From Austropuccinia psidii (lineage: Eukaryota > Basidiomycota > Pucciniomycetes > Pucciniales > Sphaerophragmiaceae), in NCBI GenBank assembly GCA_023105745.1, contig JALGQZ010000009.1, positions 11,394,564-11,458,563 on the forward strand: a stretch of DNA of 64,000 nucleotides. The letters run 5' to 3'. A program made the translations under genes and the position numbers. This document shows, in pieces, positions 49,882-61,092 of this stretch. Position 1 is the stretch's first letter, and every line of letters begins with the position of its first letter. Under the pieces are notes generated by a model that made no database searches, was not told the origin of the DNA, and saw only the letters and a program-made list of their open reading frames with translations.

Positions 49882-49894
49882 TCCCCTCTCCATT
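49882..49894 (-). other. Polypurine tract of Gypsy-B
   Basis: Minus strand AATGGAGAGGGGA directly before TGTGTTATTCC. Position between the coding end and the LTR, and composition, fit plus-strand priming. Confidence 0.6.
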
Positions 49895-49997
49895 CTATGC
49901 TTTCCCCAGAATTCAAGTTGAGATCTTGCCTATATCAATCAGATTATGAATTATTTCCAATTTCTTCTCCCTCTAATATTGAATCTTCAGCTTCACT

Positions 49998-51115
49998 TTA
50001 TTCACTTTTTTCATTTCCTAACTCTGAATTTATGTGAACTATCCTTTCCCTTGGATAAAATCTCTTGATATTATTTTCTGCAAACTGTTTTGAGAGTTTA
50101 GTACCATCCAGTTCCTCCAGCTCATAAGTTCCATTATTAGCTTGACTGATAACTCTGAAGGATCCATTAAAATAGTTTTTAAAAAGTAAAAAACACTGTG
50201 ATTCAAGTTTTTTATTGTAAGCTGATACCGAATCCCCTGGTTGAAGTGGATCTCTAACTTTGTGTGCCATCCTTTTGTCCAAGTATTTAACTGATATGTT
50301 TCTTGAATCTTTAAATTTATTTTTTACTTTTAATCTTTTTTCCTCTTTTGCCTTAATCTGTATTTCTCTTTCTTCCAATAGCTCTTCTGTTGATGATATC
50401 TTATTCCACTCTATGGCTATTTATGTGTTTGTTTCTATGTCAATTGGGAAGACAGCTTTCTGATCAAACTGAAGATCAAATGGAGAGTATATTGTTGTTC
50501 TTTTTGCTGAAATTATATCTGCCAAGGTTACGATTGGTAAGTATTCTTTCCGTTTACATCAATTTTCACCACACATTTTTGCAAGTGCATCTTTTAATTT
50601 CTTATGGCCTCTTTCAACAATTCCTTGTGATTCCATGTAGTAAGGTGTAGTTATTCTGATTCTTGATCCTGCTCTTTTTACTTCTTCTTGTAGCTCTTTT
50701 CCAAATTATTCTCCTCTGTCTACTGTTACTTCATTGGGTGCTCCATATCTACAAATACATTCTGAGACTGATTTTGTGGTTAGCCTAGTTAATGCCACAA
50801 TTTCTGACCATCCTGAAAAGTCATCTTTTTCTACCACTAAATATTTCCATCTTCCTGCCTTCATATGGACTGCATACATACTTCCCCTTCCAAAAAAAGT
50901 GGATATTACATATATCTTCCCTTCTTTTTGTTTCAAATTACTCCTTTTATGACATTCTTTACATGATTTAACCCATTTATTGAATATCTTTTTATTCCTT
51001 CCCATCAATATCTTTTATTCATTATTCTGTATGTTTCTTTTTCACCTCTATGACAAAATTAACTGTGAATTTTCATTAAAAGCTGTTTCTGAGCTTTTTC
51101 AATGAACAAAACTAC
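49998..51115 (-). pseudogene. Gypsy-B integrase pseudogene
   Basis: In reading order: NKWVKSCKECHKRS (the CxxC half of the integrase zinc finger, about 50970); a core with GRWKYLVVEKDDFSGW, CRYGAPNEVTVDRGE (second catalytic Asp) and, after a stop, TTPYYMESQG then IVERGHKK (catalytic Glu, about 50600). The C-terminal part, 50378-49998, has MAHKVRDPLQPGDSVSAYN, LFKNYFNGSFRV and YELEELDGTKL, an SH3-like tail common in this gypsy group. The word expected to hold the first catalytic Asp (MDAVH in relatives) reads MYAVH here (Tyr codon 50874-50876). Broken by stops between about 50380 and 50720. The intact enzyme would insert element cDNA into the chromosome. Confidence 0.9.
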
Positions 51116-51829
51116 TTATGGATTCTCTTGATTTCTTCTTTTTAACTGCCCATCTTCTAGATAGAAATTTATTGATCTTATTTTAATCCTCTTGAAGTTC
51201 TCTTTCCCAATATTTTTCAGCTTTTGCAAACTAGTCAAATATTCCTGCACAAGTTTTTCAAATCCTTCCTGTTTTTTTGGAACTTCAATATTGTTTGTTT
51301 TATTTATGAATAATTTTCTCACTTTGCTTATATTTACTTCTTTCAAGCCAAATCCTGAATGAGGTTTGATCCATTCTTCTTCTTTGTCAAAATCATCCCT
51401 TTCACTTTCATCTTCATCTTCCCCCTTTGATCTTCTTGATAATCCATCTGGCATAGTAAATGTCTTTTGTGGGTTGTGTACCAGATCAAAAGAAAAAATC
51501 TGAATGAATGCTACCCATCTTGTCATTGGCGGATTGGTAAACAAGGTGTTTTTATAATTTCTATTAAAGCTTAAAATGTTTCCCCCATGATATTGTTTCA
51601 AGTTTTTTGAGTATTCCTGCAACACCACATAATTATAATTTAGGCTTAGAATCTTTAGATTCTAGTCAAGAAAAGGTTACCTATTCATATAGTACAGGTC
51701 TAGCCTTTCCATTCTCATCCTCTTGCATAAGAACCGCACCAGCTGAAATATGAATTGAATATATTTCTAATTTTATCTTCTCTGACCCTTTTCCATAATT
51801 CAATGTCTTCAAAGTAATTTCTTCTTCTA
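51116..51829 (-). pseudogene. Gypsy-B RNase H and linker pseudogene
   Basis: The upstream part (51829-51640) reads SAGAVLMQEDENGKARPVLYE, split here as SAGAVLMQED then ENGKARPVLYE, the start of the RNase H-like domain. The next open segment (51628-51116) has MTRWVAFIQIFSFDLVHNPQ and KTFTMPDGLSRRSKG, the tether end word of Ty3/gypsy RNase H (PDGLSRR), then an acidic stretch (EDEDESERDD) and a linker leading to the integrase. Stops separate the two segments. Would degrade the RNA strand of RNA:DNA hybrids if intact. Confidence 0.88.
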
Positions 51830-53106
51830 CTATCTTCTTGAGTTTTGTAAAAAATTCTTTGAATTTTCATTCCATTTCCATAGTAAATCCTCCCTTTTCA
51901 ATCTTCTCAATGGTTCTGCAACTTGTGAAAAGTACTTGATAAAAATTCTGACATATGCACATAGTCCTAAGAATCCTCTAGCTCCTTTCTTTGTTGTTGC
52001 TCTAGGCCAGTTTTGTATCTTGTTTATCTTCTGTTTTAAAATCTTTTTTCCTCCCAAAGATACAACATTCCCTACAATATCAAGTGCTGGAACACAACAC
52101 AAACAATTGATCCTGAAACTGTGGGTCCTGCCTCTTCTATCCTATAAAGTATTCTTTCCAATGTTACTACATATTCCCAAACAAATCTTCTTATGAGTGG
52201 ATTCTCCTTTAATGTTTCATGCTTATATCTTTTTTGGATCCTTTAATCCCTCCATCATCTATAAATATTCAAAGGTTCTCTGGTATTTCCTCCTGAAGTA
52301 TCCAAGTCATATGTGCTTGACAAACTGCCACAGAGTTTGTTGCACCTTGAGGTAGTCTAGTAAGCTGAAGTATTCAAAGTGGTGTTTCAATGGTTGCAAG
52401 GGGTCTTGGAGTAATATCCAACTATCTTTCATCATATCCTCCCATAATATCTCCTAATCCATAGCATGCTTTTCCTGAAAATGATCTGAAAAACCCATCA
52501 AAATTTGGTGGTCATACTGCATCTTTTATTGTGACTTCATTGGGGTCTTGAAGATCATGAACTATTCTAAGTTTTCCATTTGGTTTTGCATCACAAAATA
52601 CCAGACTTTTATAGCTTGATGTTGATTTCTCATAGAGTCCTGTACATATTCTTTCTCTTACTAGCTCAATAAATTGAGGTAAAATTAATTTTGGTATTGG
52701 TGTTGGTTTCTTTTGCCATGGTTCATGTGGTATAGCTGGTATTTCATGGTTTTTCTACAAGAAGGTTTCAGTAAACCTCTTTCTTCTTCACAAAATGCTA
52801 TAGCCCTTTCTCTTAGTAATATAAGAATTTTAATAATTTTGTTTCTTCTTCTGATTACCATCCAGATGGTCCAAAATTTATCATTAAAATTCTTTCTTCT
52901 GTAACTTTTAATGTTTCAATAGATAGAGGTGGGTTAGGCAATAAAGGTGTTTTATATGGATCTCTTGATAATTCAGGTATTTCCAAAGGTTGATTCAGAT
53001 CTTGAGGCATAGCTTCATTGACTTGTATAACCTTTTTGAGTACTAATTCATATTTTTCTTCATCGGATTTAACTTCCTTTTTTTTGAGATGGTTAAAAAG
53101 TATCAA
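51830..53106 (-). pseudogene. Gypsy-B reverse transcriptase pseudogene with preceding pol linker
   Basis: Starts within pol: 53106-52855 has LSRDPYKTPLLPNPP and INFGPSGW, the conserved segment before RT in this gypsy group. RT motifs follow with stops and shifts: DLQDPNEVTIKDA (about 52550), CYGLGDIMGGYDER (first catalytic Asp, about 52470) and IFIDDGGIKG (active-site FIDD, 52265-52254). The last open segment (52102-51830) has CVPALDIVGNVVS, GFLGLCAYVRIFIKYFSQVA and EPLRRLKREDLLW, the thumb/connection. Gag and protease are not seen; the sequence to the right is minisatellite and then Gypsy-A, so the 5' half is missing or displaced. Confidence 0.9.
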
Positions 53107-53504
53107 TTGATAATATTATTTTTTTATTCAAATTTTTAGTGAAAATGAAACAGTGTCTTTAGTATCGTCCATTTACTTCTGTTGATAATTAAATTTGAGT
53201 TTTAGTTTCAATTAATACAAGGATTTTCCTCTAGGTGGATAAAACAGAGTATATTAGGTACATCAAATCCTGCATTTTAACGTCATATAAAGACATATGA
53301 AAACCCTAGTCCGGAGTTACACAAGTGAGAAGTTTACTGTTCTAATGAGGATAAAATGGATAAAAATTGATATTCCCATTTGGATTTGAATATTTTTCAT
53401 TAAATTCAGCTTGAAGTATTCATTATTGTATTCTTCACTTTTGTTGTTACTCTTGGCATTGTCAGTTTTCTTTGATTTTTATTATTCCTTGGTTTTAATT
53501 GAAT

Positions 53505-53660
53505 TTTCAGCCCTCTGGTGCTCCACCCCTGTAGTTTAAAGTCATAAAAAGACTAATTTTGGCTTTATGGGAACCACCCTGTAGGTTAAAGTCATACAAG
53601 GAATAATGTCAGCCCTCAGGTTGCTACCCTGTAGTTCAAAGTCATACAAGGACTAATTTC
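53505..53660. repeat. Three tandem copies of a 50-bp unit
   Basis: GTAGTTTAAAGTCATA at 53531, GTAGGTTAAAGTCATA at 53581 and GTAGTTCAAAGTCATA at 53631: spacing exactly 50. Each is preceded by CACCCCT/CACCCT/TACCCT and followed by a GACTAAT-like word. Confidence 0.9.
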
Positions 53661-53689
53661 ATTTGAGCTATTCTTTGATTACATATTTT

Positions 53690-53880
53690 ATTTTATTTTT
53701 TTTATGTTGAAATTTTTTTCTTTTTATATTGGAATTTTTTTTTATGTTGAAAATTTATTTTTATTTTTATTTTTTTTATGTTGGAAAATCATTTTTTATG
53801 CTGGAAATTTTCTTTATATAGGAAAAAAAATTTTATGTTGAAAATTTTTCTTGTGTAGAATTTTTTTTGAAGCAAATTTT
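53690..53880. repeat. T-rich minisatellite based on TTTTATGTTGAAAATTT
   Basis: TTTATGTTGAAA, TTTATATTGGAA, TTTATGTTGGAAAA, TTTATGCTGGAAA and TTTTATGTTGAAAA recur at irregular spacing of about 20-35 bases. Confidence 0.75.
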
Positions 53881-53949
53881 GAAATTTGTTGGATGAGGTG
53901 TTTCTGTGAGGAGTGATGTTATTGGTTGAAGTAGTGTAGTAATAACAGG

Positions 53950-55909
53950 TGTGAGCCTTTGAGATATGACTTCATATCCAAAAAGGTCACAGAAAAATTT
54001 CTATGATAATTATACTTATGATAATTATCTCAAAAATTAGTAAAATACCATAGATGAGTACAAAATCTGAATTAACTCAGAATATAATGAAGAAACATTT
54101 AAAAAAAATACACCATTAGATTCCTCATGGTAAAATACACATATGTCATTTTTATGGCATATCTGAAAAGTTAATAATTACTGAATTATAAGTAATAATA
54201 TCTTAAAAAAGGTACAAAACCTCATTTATCTCAGAGGCCAATGAGACAACATGTTAAATAAATTGTACCATTGAATTCTCCATAAAGTCTACACATAAAA
54301 CAATCAGAAAGCTAATCTCTAAAGTTAATACTTAAGGAATTAAGCTGAATATAGGCACTTTTTTGGTCAATGCATATATTCATGGTTTTTAGCTAATATC
54401 TCTTGAAATATACAAGATAGAGTGATAAACCAAAAAAAAGTCACCAAGTAATTACTGTAGGAATACAGATATGAGGTTTATTTCACAAGCTATAAGCAAG
54501 GTTAAAACGTTTAATGGATTATTGAATAAAATCAATACAGTTGTTGAGCACTTTGTTGTGAAAGTGGTCCAAACTGAAAAAGATTTGGACAATCAGATTT
54601 CAATAGCTCATACCTGAAGAATGACGTAATTGCTATTATAATATTCAAGGTATAACCCCTTGAAATCATAGTTTGAAGTTTAAAATATTGAATTTTGACA
54701 GAAAGGATGAGTTACAAGAAAAAAATCAAAAATAGAGTTTTGATGATGTAATTAAAATTCTCTTGGCAGCTTAATAAGGACATGCCAAGCTATCAAAATC
54801 CACTCTCAGAAGATCTGTAGCATGTATAACTTAAAAGTTGTTAATGATCAAATTTTAAGCTTAAATTTTATCATTTATGATCACTCACTGTAATCTTATT
54901 TTAAGTTTAACATTCATATAAGTGATAAAACTGATGAATACTATTACATTATAATTAATACTAATAAAATCCACAAAGCTTAGGCTTCTTCCCATCCTAT
55001 GATGTCATCAAACTTAGAGTTATAGTGATAACTCTAAATAATGGTGTAATAATGAGATAAGATGGTTTGATTATGATGTAATCATCACTAAAACTTAAAA
55101 TATTGATCATTTCTAGTAGAAAGAATCAGTACACGTCTGATAGAAGCCTGGTAGACTCTAGAAGGGAGGTAATTACTATAAATAGAGCTCTTTTTAATCT
55201 ATTTTCCCCTCAGATGCAACAAAAACACTAAATAATTAAATCAAAAAGGTAAATTCTTTATTCTTTACATATAAAGCTTGTATATTATTAAAGATCAAAG
55301 ATCATCTTCATTAAAATCATCAATCTTGATGTGATTACTTCAATTATTGAATTGTTTTTGCTAAATTTCTCTTAAACATCTCAAATCCACGTAAAATTAA
55401 GATAGTTTGTAAGTTCTCTTGATTTTTATTTTAAGTACAATTTGAATAAGTGGTATTTATACTATTTGGTGTAAAATCATTCAAAATTATTATATTAAGT
55501 GTTAAAAGTAAGTTATTTCTTCTTATTATAATAATTTTCTCTCTATTATTACTGCAATAATTCTTTAATTAATATAAATAGTATTTATATTAATTTACAG
55601 CTTTAATATTAGTAATATTATTCTTATTTATTGTTTTTTATTAATAAAAAACGGTTTTTTACACCTTCATTATTTGTTGGTAACAATAATAAAGTGCTTC
55701 TAAATATATGAATTACCTTTTATTGATATATCTATTTATTATATTATTATATTTATTTAATAATGTAATCATTTTTACGCTTGAACTATAATAATTCTTT
55801 ATTATTATAATTATCTTTCATCACATTCATTCTATTTATAAGGACATTCATAGTAAAATAAGTAAAATATTAGTAATTTTTACTTATTGTTGCATAGTCA
55901 AACCTTACA
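53950..55909 (+). repeat. 5' LTR of Gypsy-A (1960 bp)
   Basis: Starts TGTGAGCCTTTGAGATATGA, ends GTCAAACCTTACA. 53950-55396 aligns with 62553-64000. Contains a CRE-like palindrome TGATGTCATCA (55000-55010), a perfect 10-bp hairpin (55014-55037), a palindrome around TTTAAGCTTAAA near 54857 and a TATA box at 55179. Confidence 0.95.
55176..55190 (+). promoter_or_regulatory. TATA box of the Gypsy-A 5' LTR
   Basis: ACTATAAATAGAGCTC, conserved as ACTATAAATAGAGCTC in the 3' LTR at about 63780-63795. About 1.23 kb from the LTR start, leaving about 0.73 kb for R and U5. Confidence 0.65.
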
Positions 55910-55911
55910 TT

Positions 55912-55929
55912 TGGGGGCCTTCCCGTGAT
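55912..55929 (+). other. Primer-binding site of Gypsy-A
   Basis: TGGGGGCCTTCCCGTGAT begins two bases after the LTR end. The TGG start complements a tRNA CCA end. The first seven bases equal the start of tRNA-Pro-type sites known from other retroelements, but the rest differs, so the tRNA is not assigned. Confidence 0.65.
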
Positions 55930-56638
55930 ATTTACTTTAAAAGACCTTTAAAAAGATTCTAATTGGGTTTATTCAATAAGAAATTATAATTATAATCATA
56001 GAATTATACAGTAATTTTATATTTATTGATTTTAAAAGCTATTGGGGCATTTGGAAAGCAATTGTACTGTCTTACATGTGGTTTTTCACATCCTTAGACT
56101 TGCAAGAACTTTCTTTGAGTGACTCAAGTGATTAAAAAAGATATTTTATAAATCAAAAATAACTTTATATTATAAATTAATTCATAAAAGAATCATATTC
56201 ATTTTTATTTTATTCTTTAAAAATAAGAAACATAAAAAATATTAAGAAATATTAAAAACCAATAAAAAAAGTTATTTTTATCCATTTCTATTCATTTTTT
56301 TATTCATTCCATTTTACCAAAGATATAAAAGCAATTTATATGTGGAAAAGTTCCATATCTTACCAAAAATAACACTTATTATATAAAAGACTTATACCTA
56401 TTTGTCTTTTTTAGTGTTTGAAGAAAATCCAACAGAAAGCAACCAAGCCACTGTTGGAAGATTGGTGGAAGAAACTTGTCCAAGTTCTCCAACACCATTG
56501 TCATTAAGAAAAAGAGAGCTAAGAAATTAGACTTTCCAGGACCCACTATTCAGGACTCTGAAGGTGAGTACCTCATTTATAAATTGCCATAAGAAGAATT
56601 CTTTTCCTGAAATCCTCTTACTTCTTATTTTGTAAATA
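55930..56638 (+). other. Gypsy-A untranslated leader, with a possible first exon
   Basis: AT-rich. From about 56415 to 56560 the sequence is less AT-rich and encodes GRLVEETCPSSPTPLSLRK-like residues; then GTGAGTACC (56563) resembles a splice donor. A spliced short exon before gag is possible but not shown. Confidence 0.45.
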
Positions 56639-57889
56639 ATGACTACCAGAAGAGGCTCCCAATACTCCATCCAATCAGATGGAGCTGGAATTAGAAGTAG
56701 AATTGATTCTTCAAAAGGAAAAAGAAAGGGCAATATACCCAGTGGAACAGAATCCACACAAGGAAGTGCCTTATCCCAAAGGCAAGTCCCACAAATGCCT
56801 CTGATATTTGAACCAGAGTTAGAACTAAGTATGAGTAACACAAACAGGTACAAATCACATTAAGAGGGCTCATATGGACATTTACATGAGGAAGCACAAG
56901 CAGTACTACACAGTGTACAAAGACAAGGACTGGGAAATGTTGCCTCAAATACACCAAGGAGTGATGAACTCCTGGAACATCCTAAAAAGGTTCCTCACAG
57001 AGGAGGAGATAGTGGTATACTTCAATGGATGGAATCCACTTTCATCCAAGCCTCAAATCAAAAAGATCAAGGAGTACCACTCCAAAAAGAGGGAGGCAAG
57101 CAAGGCAGAAGCCCAAATAGCTTCTACCAGCAAGCCTCAAGCCAACCAACCTCCCCAAGAAGGGAAGAAGAACAAGAAAAAGAATTGGAGGAAACCATAT
57201 TCCCCAAGCTACAGGATTCCAAAAATCCAAAAAGATGCCATGGACAATGTCTTCAACATGGCCAGAACTTTGATTGAATTCAAAGACAAAGAGGAGCAAA
57301 GAATGAGACAACCCCATTTCCCAAAGAAATAACCTTGTCTCCTGATGTTGTAAATACTTTAACAGAGCTTAAAGACAGTATTTTACCTCTTAAAGACATT
57401 AAAAATAGTTTATTATCTTTACAAGGAATAAATAATAGCTTATCATCTTTGACAAACATTTTTGTACAAAATAAAAAAGAAATTGATAACATTAGATTTA
57501 TGGTTGAAAACAACAAACCAAAGGTTTTGATTGATAATACTCAAAAATTGATACAAGGAAAACAAGAATTGTATAAATACATAAACAATATCAAACATGC
57601 AACTTTGACAATCAATTATGATGTGAGTATTGATAATATTACAGAAAAGTTGAACAAATTAAGTATTTCTGTAGAAACATTTGAAGAAAAGACTTCATCA
57701 CACCAGAAATTACTTTTAGACCATGTTGAAAAAAGTGATGAGGCAAGAATGCATCTGAAAGATGACATTCAAAGTGAAATAAGGCTTATCACTGAAAGAA
57801 TGGATAAAATTAATGAGGCTAACTTAAATATGCCAAAATTATCAACTCCATTTTCTCACATAAGAAGCCCTGTTAAACCAAAAGATTAA
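56639..57889 (+). pseudogene. Gypsy-A gag, N-terminal part, broken by two stops
   Basis: ATG at 56639 opens MTTRRGSQYSIQSDGAG, a Ser/Gly/Lys-rich N-terminus. In the same frame stops occur at 56861 and 57275. The segment between is low-complexity (Gln/Ser/Pro then EEEQEKELEE). From 57335 the frame runs on without a break for 184 codons as an alpha-helical, Lys/Asn/Leu-rich, probably coiled-coil stretch (repeated SLL / NNSL and KLNKLSIS heptad-like words) up to a stop at 57887. Gag would assemble the particle and bind element RNA. The stretch 56874-57332 also carries a second, uninterrupted frame, listed next, so which frame is translated there is open. Confidence 0.8.
56874..57332 (+). CDS. 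Overlapping 152-codon ORF in the Gypsy-A gag region
   Basis: Open from ATG 56874 to TAA 57330, in the +1 frame relative to gag, without interruption in an element otherwise full of stops. It encodes an aromatic-rich N-half (MRKHKQYYTVYKDKDWEMLP; NSWNILKRFL; YFNGWNPL) and a Lys-rich C-half (KKNKKKNWRKPYSPSY), followed by a helix (DNVFNMARTLIEFKDKEEQR). It looks more like a folded, basic nucleic-acid-binding protein than the overlapping gag-frame product. I recall similar predicted proteins in a rust genome, but cannot check. It may be a separate ORF1 or the true start of gag joined by frameshift; or the gag frame may be the real one and this a passenger. Confidence 0.6.
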   Translation: MDIYMRKHKQYYTVYKDKDWEMLPQIHQGVMNSWNILKRFLTEEEIVVYFNGWNPLSSKPQIKKIKEYHSKKREASKAEAQIASTSKPQANQPPQEGKKNKKKNWRKPYSPSYRIPKIQKDAMDNVFNMARTLIEFKDKEEQRMRQPHFPKK

Positions 57890-58726
57890 TTAACAAATCC
57901 ATTCATAACAGACTTGAGTCACCAAGACAATAACCAAGTCTTAATGAAGGAGGAACCTCAATTAAAAGAATGGCCAACATTCACAGGAGAAGGTGAATAT
58001 GACCATATGTCATTTATTAAGACAATTGAAATGTTACAAGAAGATTATGCCATACCAGATGAATTGATCACTGCAAGATTACACTCACTGTTTGAGAAAT
58101 CTGAAAAAAGATGGTGTTATGGCATAAGACAAACAAATGGCAAAAGTACCTGGTCTGGGTGGAAACAAGAAATAATCACCAAGTGGGCAAATGATTCCTG
58201 GAGGTACCAAATAGAAAATGCATTTGAAAACTTCTTCTTTGACCCAGACAAAGATAAACCTTTGACTTGGTTCTTAAAACAAGTTGAAAGATTAAATTCA
58301 CTGTACCCAGAAATGTCACGAAAAATGGTACACATGAAAACACTTAAGAAATGTGGAGGAGAATTGGAACATTCCCTGAGAAGCAGGTGTATAGAACCAT
58401 GCTCCATAGAAGAGTATATAAATTAACTAGAAGACATAGTGAAAAGAACAAAAATTGGCAGAAATTGGAAAAAATTGGACATCAAAAGTCCAAATGAGCC
58501 ATTTATCAAAAAAGATAAATCAAAAGAAGCTTTCAAGCCCAACACATCCTACAATAATGAGCAAAGAAATTGCCATAAATGTGGAGGTATTGGACACTCA
58601 GCCAATAACTGCCTCAAAAAGGCAAAAATCAATGAAATTGTGGAAACATAAAACCACAATGACAAAGAGGAGGAATCTGACTCTGAAAAAGAGACAGAAG
58701 AGTCAGAAACTTCTGAAAGTGATTAA
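57890..58726 (+). pseudogene. Gypsy-A gag capsid region and zinc knuckle
   Basis: Same frame as the gag start. 57914-58426 encodes WPTFTGEGEYDHMSF and FFDPDKDKPLTWFLKQVERL, a retrotransposon-gag (capsid-like) domain. After a stop at 58424 comes a basic stretch and the CCHC knuckle CHKCGGIGHSANNC (58571-58612), the nucleocapsid motif that binds RNA. A further stop lies after AKINEIVET (58649). An acidic tail (ESDSEKETEESETSESD) ends at a stop at 58724. The frame continues without shift into protease, so gag and pol were probably one long ORF. Confidence 0.92.
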
Positions 58727-59380
58727 ATTAATATAATTAATGCACAAATTAATAATATTGATATAATTTATGAAGTACTAGATGTTAACTCAAACTTACC
58801 ACAAGTTGGAACATCTGAAACAAACCTGACAAATGTGCAAGATGCCAAACTGTATAGAACCAAACCTGCAAAAGGAATGGGATATAAAGCTGGAAAATTA
58901 AGTATAAGTATTGTCATGGTTAATAACCAAGAGGAAAAAGTGAACTTGGATACAGGAGCATATTGCACCTTTTTGGGTGAAAGTTATTTAAAAACAATTG
59001 TTCCAGATTGACAAGAAAAACCTATACCAATACAAGGTGTCAAATTTAGTAGTGCAAGTGAGAGCATGAAGCCCCTTAGAATAATTGACTTAACACTCAT
59101 TCTTTCTCACCCTTCACAATGTGTCAGAATTAAAGTAGAGTTTGTGGTAATGGACAACTGTACTAGTAATCATTCTATACTTGGAAATGACTAATAGTCA
59201 ATTTATGTCATAGATATCTCTAACCAAAAGGATAGATATTTTACCATAGGTGATAATAAAAAACAAAAGTTTGGCTTTCTCAATATTAAAAGACAAATAA
59301 CAGTTGTCAAGAATGAAGAAAACAGCCTAGAAATGGATTTTATCATAACTTAACGGCTAAAAGAGGCAGAATTTGATCAT
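58727..59380 (+). pseudogene. Gypsy-A aspartic protease region
   Basis: Same frame as gag. The active-site word VNLDTGAYC (DTG codons 58949-58957) sits behind SISIVMVNNQ, as in retropepsins. A later segment, RIKVEFVVMDNC and ILGND (the hydrophobic-hydrophobic-Gly word of the family), ends the domain. Stops at 59009 (after IVPD), about 59192, about 59351 and about 59384. Would cut the Gag-Pol polyprotein. Confidence 0.85.
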
Positions 59381-60360
59381 GAATGAACAGTGAAAATGAA
59401 AGAAAAATTGATTGACCTCTTATTTAAATATAAAAATGCCTTTGAAACTGACAAAGAACCACTAGGTTCCATAATTGAACATGAGGTAGCCATAATTATT
59501 AATGTAGAAAAACCTTATCCACCTTTATTAAGAAGACCAGATTATCCATCCAGCCCAAGAGCTAGAGAAGCTTTAGAGGTACACATTGAAGAACTAATGG
59601 ACCTTGGAGTACTAAGTAAAGTAGGACATAATGAACAGGTAGAGGTAACTACGCCTGTCATTATTACCTGGCATAATGGAGAATCAAGGATGGTGGGAGA
59701 CCTTAGAGCTCTGAACACCTATACTATCCTTGACAGATATCCAATACCCAGAATCCATGAGACATTAACACAATTATCTCAGGCTACATTCATTAAAGCC
59801 ATGGATGCTCTAAAGGGTTTTCATCAAAATGTCTTAACAGACAATGCCAAGAAGCTACTAAGGATAATAGTTCACTGTGGAATCTTTTAATATCTCAGGA
59901 TGCCATTTGGTATAAAAATGCACCATCCCACTACCAGAGGATTATGAATACCATATTTCCTGAAGAATTATCAGAAGGATGGCTGATTATTTATATTGAT
60001 GATATTATAATTTTCTCAGAGACTTGGGAAAATCACCTCTCAACACTAGAAAGAGTCTTGCAAAAAATAGTCCAAGTAAACATGAAAATCTCTCTGAAAA
60101 AGTGTCATTTTGCATACAGTGAACTGAAAGCACTAGGACATGTTGTATCTGGACTAAGTTTGGGCATAGACAAAAACAAAGTAGCAGCAGTAATATTGAA
60201 ACCAATGCCCCAAACAAAGAAAGAAATGAAATAATTTCTAGGATTTTCTGCTTAATACAGACAACATATAAAAGATTTTGAAAGAATTGCCAAGTCATTG
60301 TATAAGCTCTGTGACCAACAAACAGGCTATGAAATGACTGAAGAAAGAGTCAAAGCATAT
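59381..60360 (+). pseudogene. Gypsy-A reverse transcriptase, frameshifted
   Basis: 59390-59890 gives KPYPPLLRRPDYPSSPRARE, DLGVLSKVGHN, TTPVIITWHNGESRMVGDLR, ALNTYTILDRYPIPRIHETL and FIKAMDALKGFHQ (first catalytic Asp in MDA). A stop follows GIF. Near 59915 one A is missing from an A-run (the frame moves from 2 to 1), then NAPSHYQRIMNTIFPEEL and IIYIDDIIIFSETW, holding the YIDD active site (59992-60003), and the thumb word LKALGHVVSGLSLGIDKNK. Further stops at about 60232 and 60253. The RT copies element RNA into cDNA in the cytoplasmic particle. Confidence 0.95.
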
Positions 60361-61092
60361 GAATAATTGAAAAATTCCTTAACAAATGCCCCATTTCTTC
60401 TAGTGCCAGATTGGAAACTACCCTTTGAATTATACATTGATGCTTGTGGAGAAGGACTAGGTGCTGCACTACACCAGACACAAATCATCAATGATAAACC
60501 AGTGGAAGGACCAATTTGTTTTATTTCAAGACAGATAAAGCCAACACAGGCAAGATATGGAGCAAGCCAAATTGAATGCCTATGCTTAGTATGGGTTTTA
60601 GAAAAATTAAACTATTACTTGTATGGAACAATATTTGATGTGATTACAGACTGTAATGCTGTAAAATCTCTATTAAATATGAAAACTCCAAATAGACATA
60701 TGCTGAGATGGCAAATTGCTATCCAAGAATATAGAGGAAAGATGACTATTGTTCATAAATCTGGTAATATTCATAAATATGCGGATGGTCTTAGCAGATG
60801 GGCTCTAGCAAATACTCCTGAAAATACAGCATGGGTACCACAGGAGGAGCACCATATAGAAGGGATATGTGTCACAGACATTGTCACAGAATTCTTTAAC
60901 CAAGTTAAAGAAAGCTATAAGATAGACAAAAATTGCCATATCTTAAGCCAACTGCTAATGAAAGACTGCAAAGACCCATCACTTTCATCAAAATTAGATG
61001 AAATATGGAAGAGGCATATGATGAAGGAAGATTCCAACTCCTTGATGGAATCCTCTATCATAGAAAAAAGCACACATGTGTTATGGCCTTGA
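60361..61092 (+). pseudogene. Gypsy-A RNase H domain and tether
   Basis: Open for 241 codons in frame 1. [16 protein letters not shown] (catalytic Asp at 60439-60441), the word [17 protein letters not shown] (catalytic Glu), [13 protein letters not shown] (catalytic Asp) and the end word [10 protein letters not shown]. The acidic catalytic set looks intact. A frameshift near 61005 moves to the integrase frame, so the last residues (after DEIWKR) are out of frame. Confidence 0.93.

Larger units (their letters stand above)
53107..53949. other. Spacer between Gypsy-B remnant and Gypsy-A; two tandem repeat blocks
   Basis: No gene. Holds a 50-bp triple repeat and a T-rich minisatellite, listed separately. 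Could be the non-coding or gag-side remnant of Gypsy-B. Confidence 0.5.
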
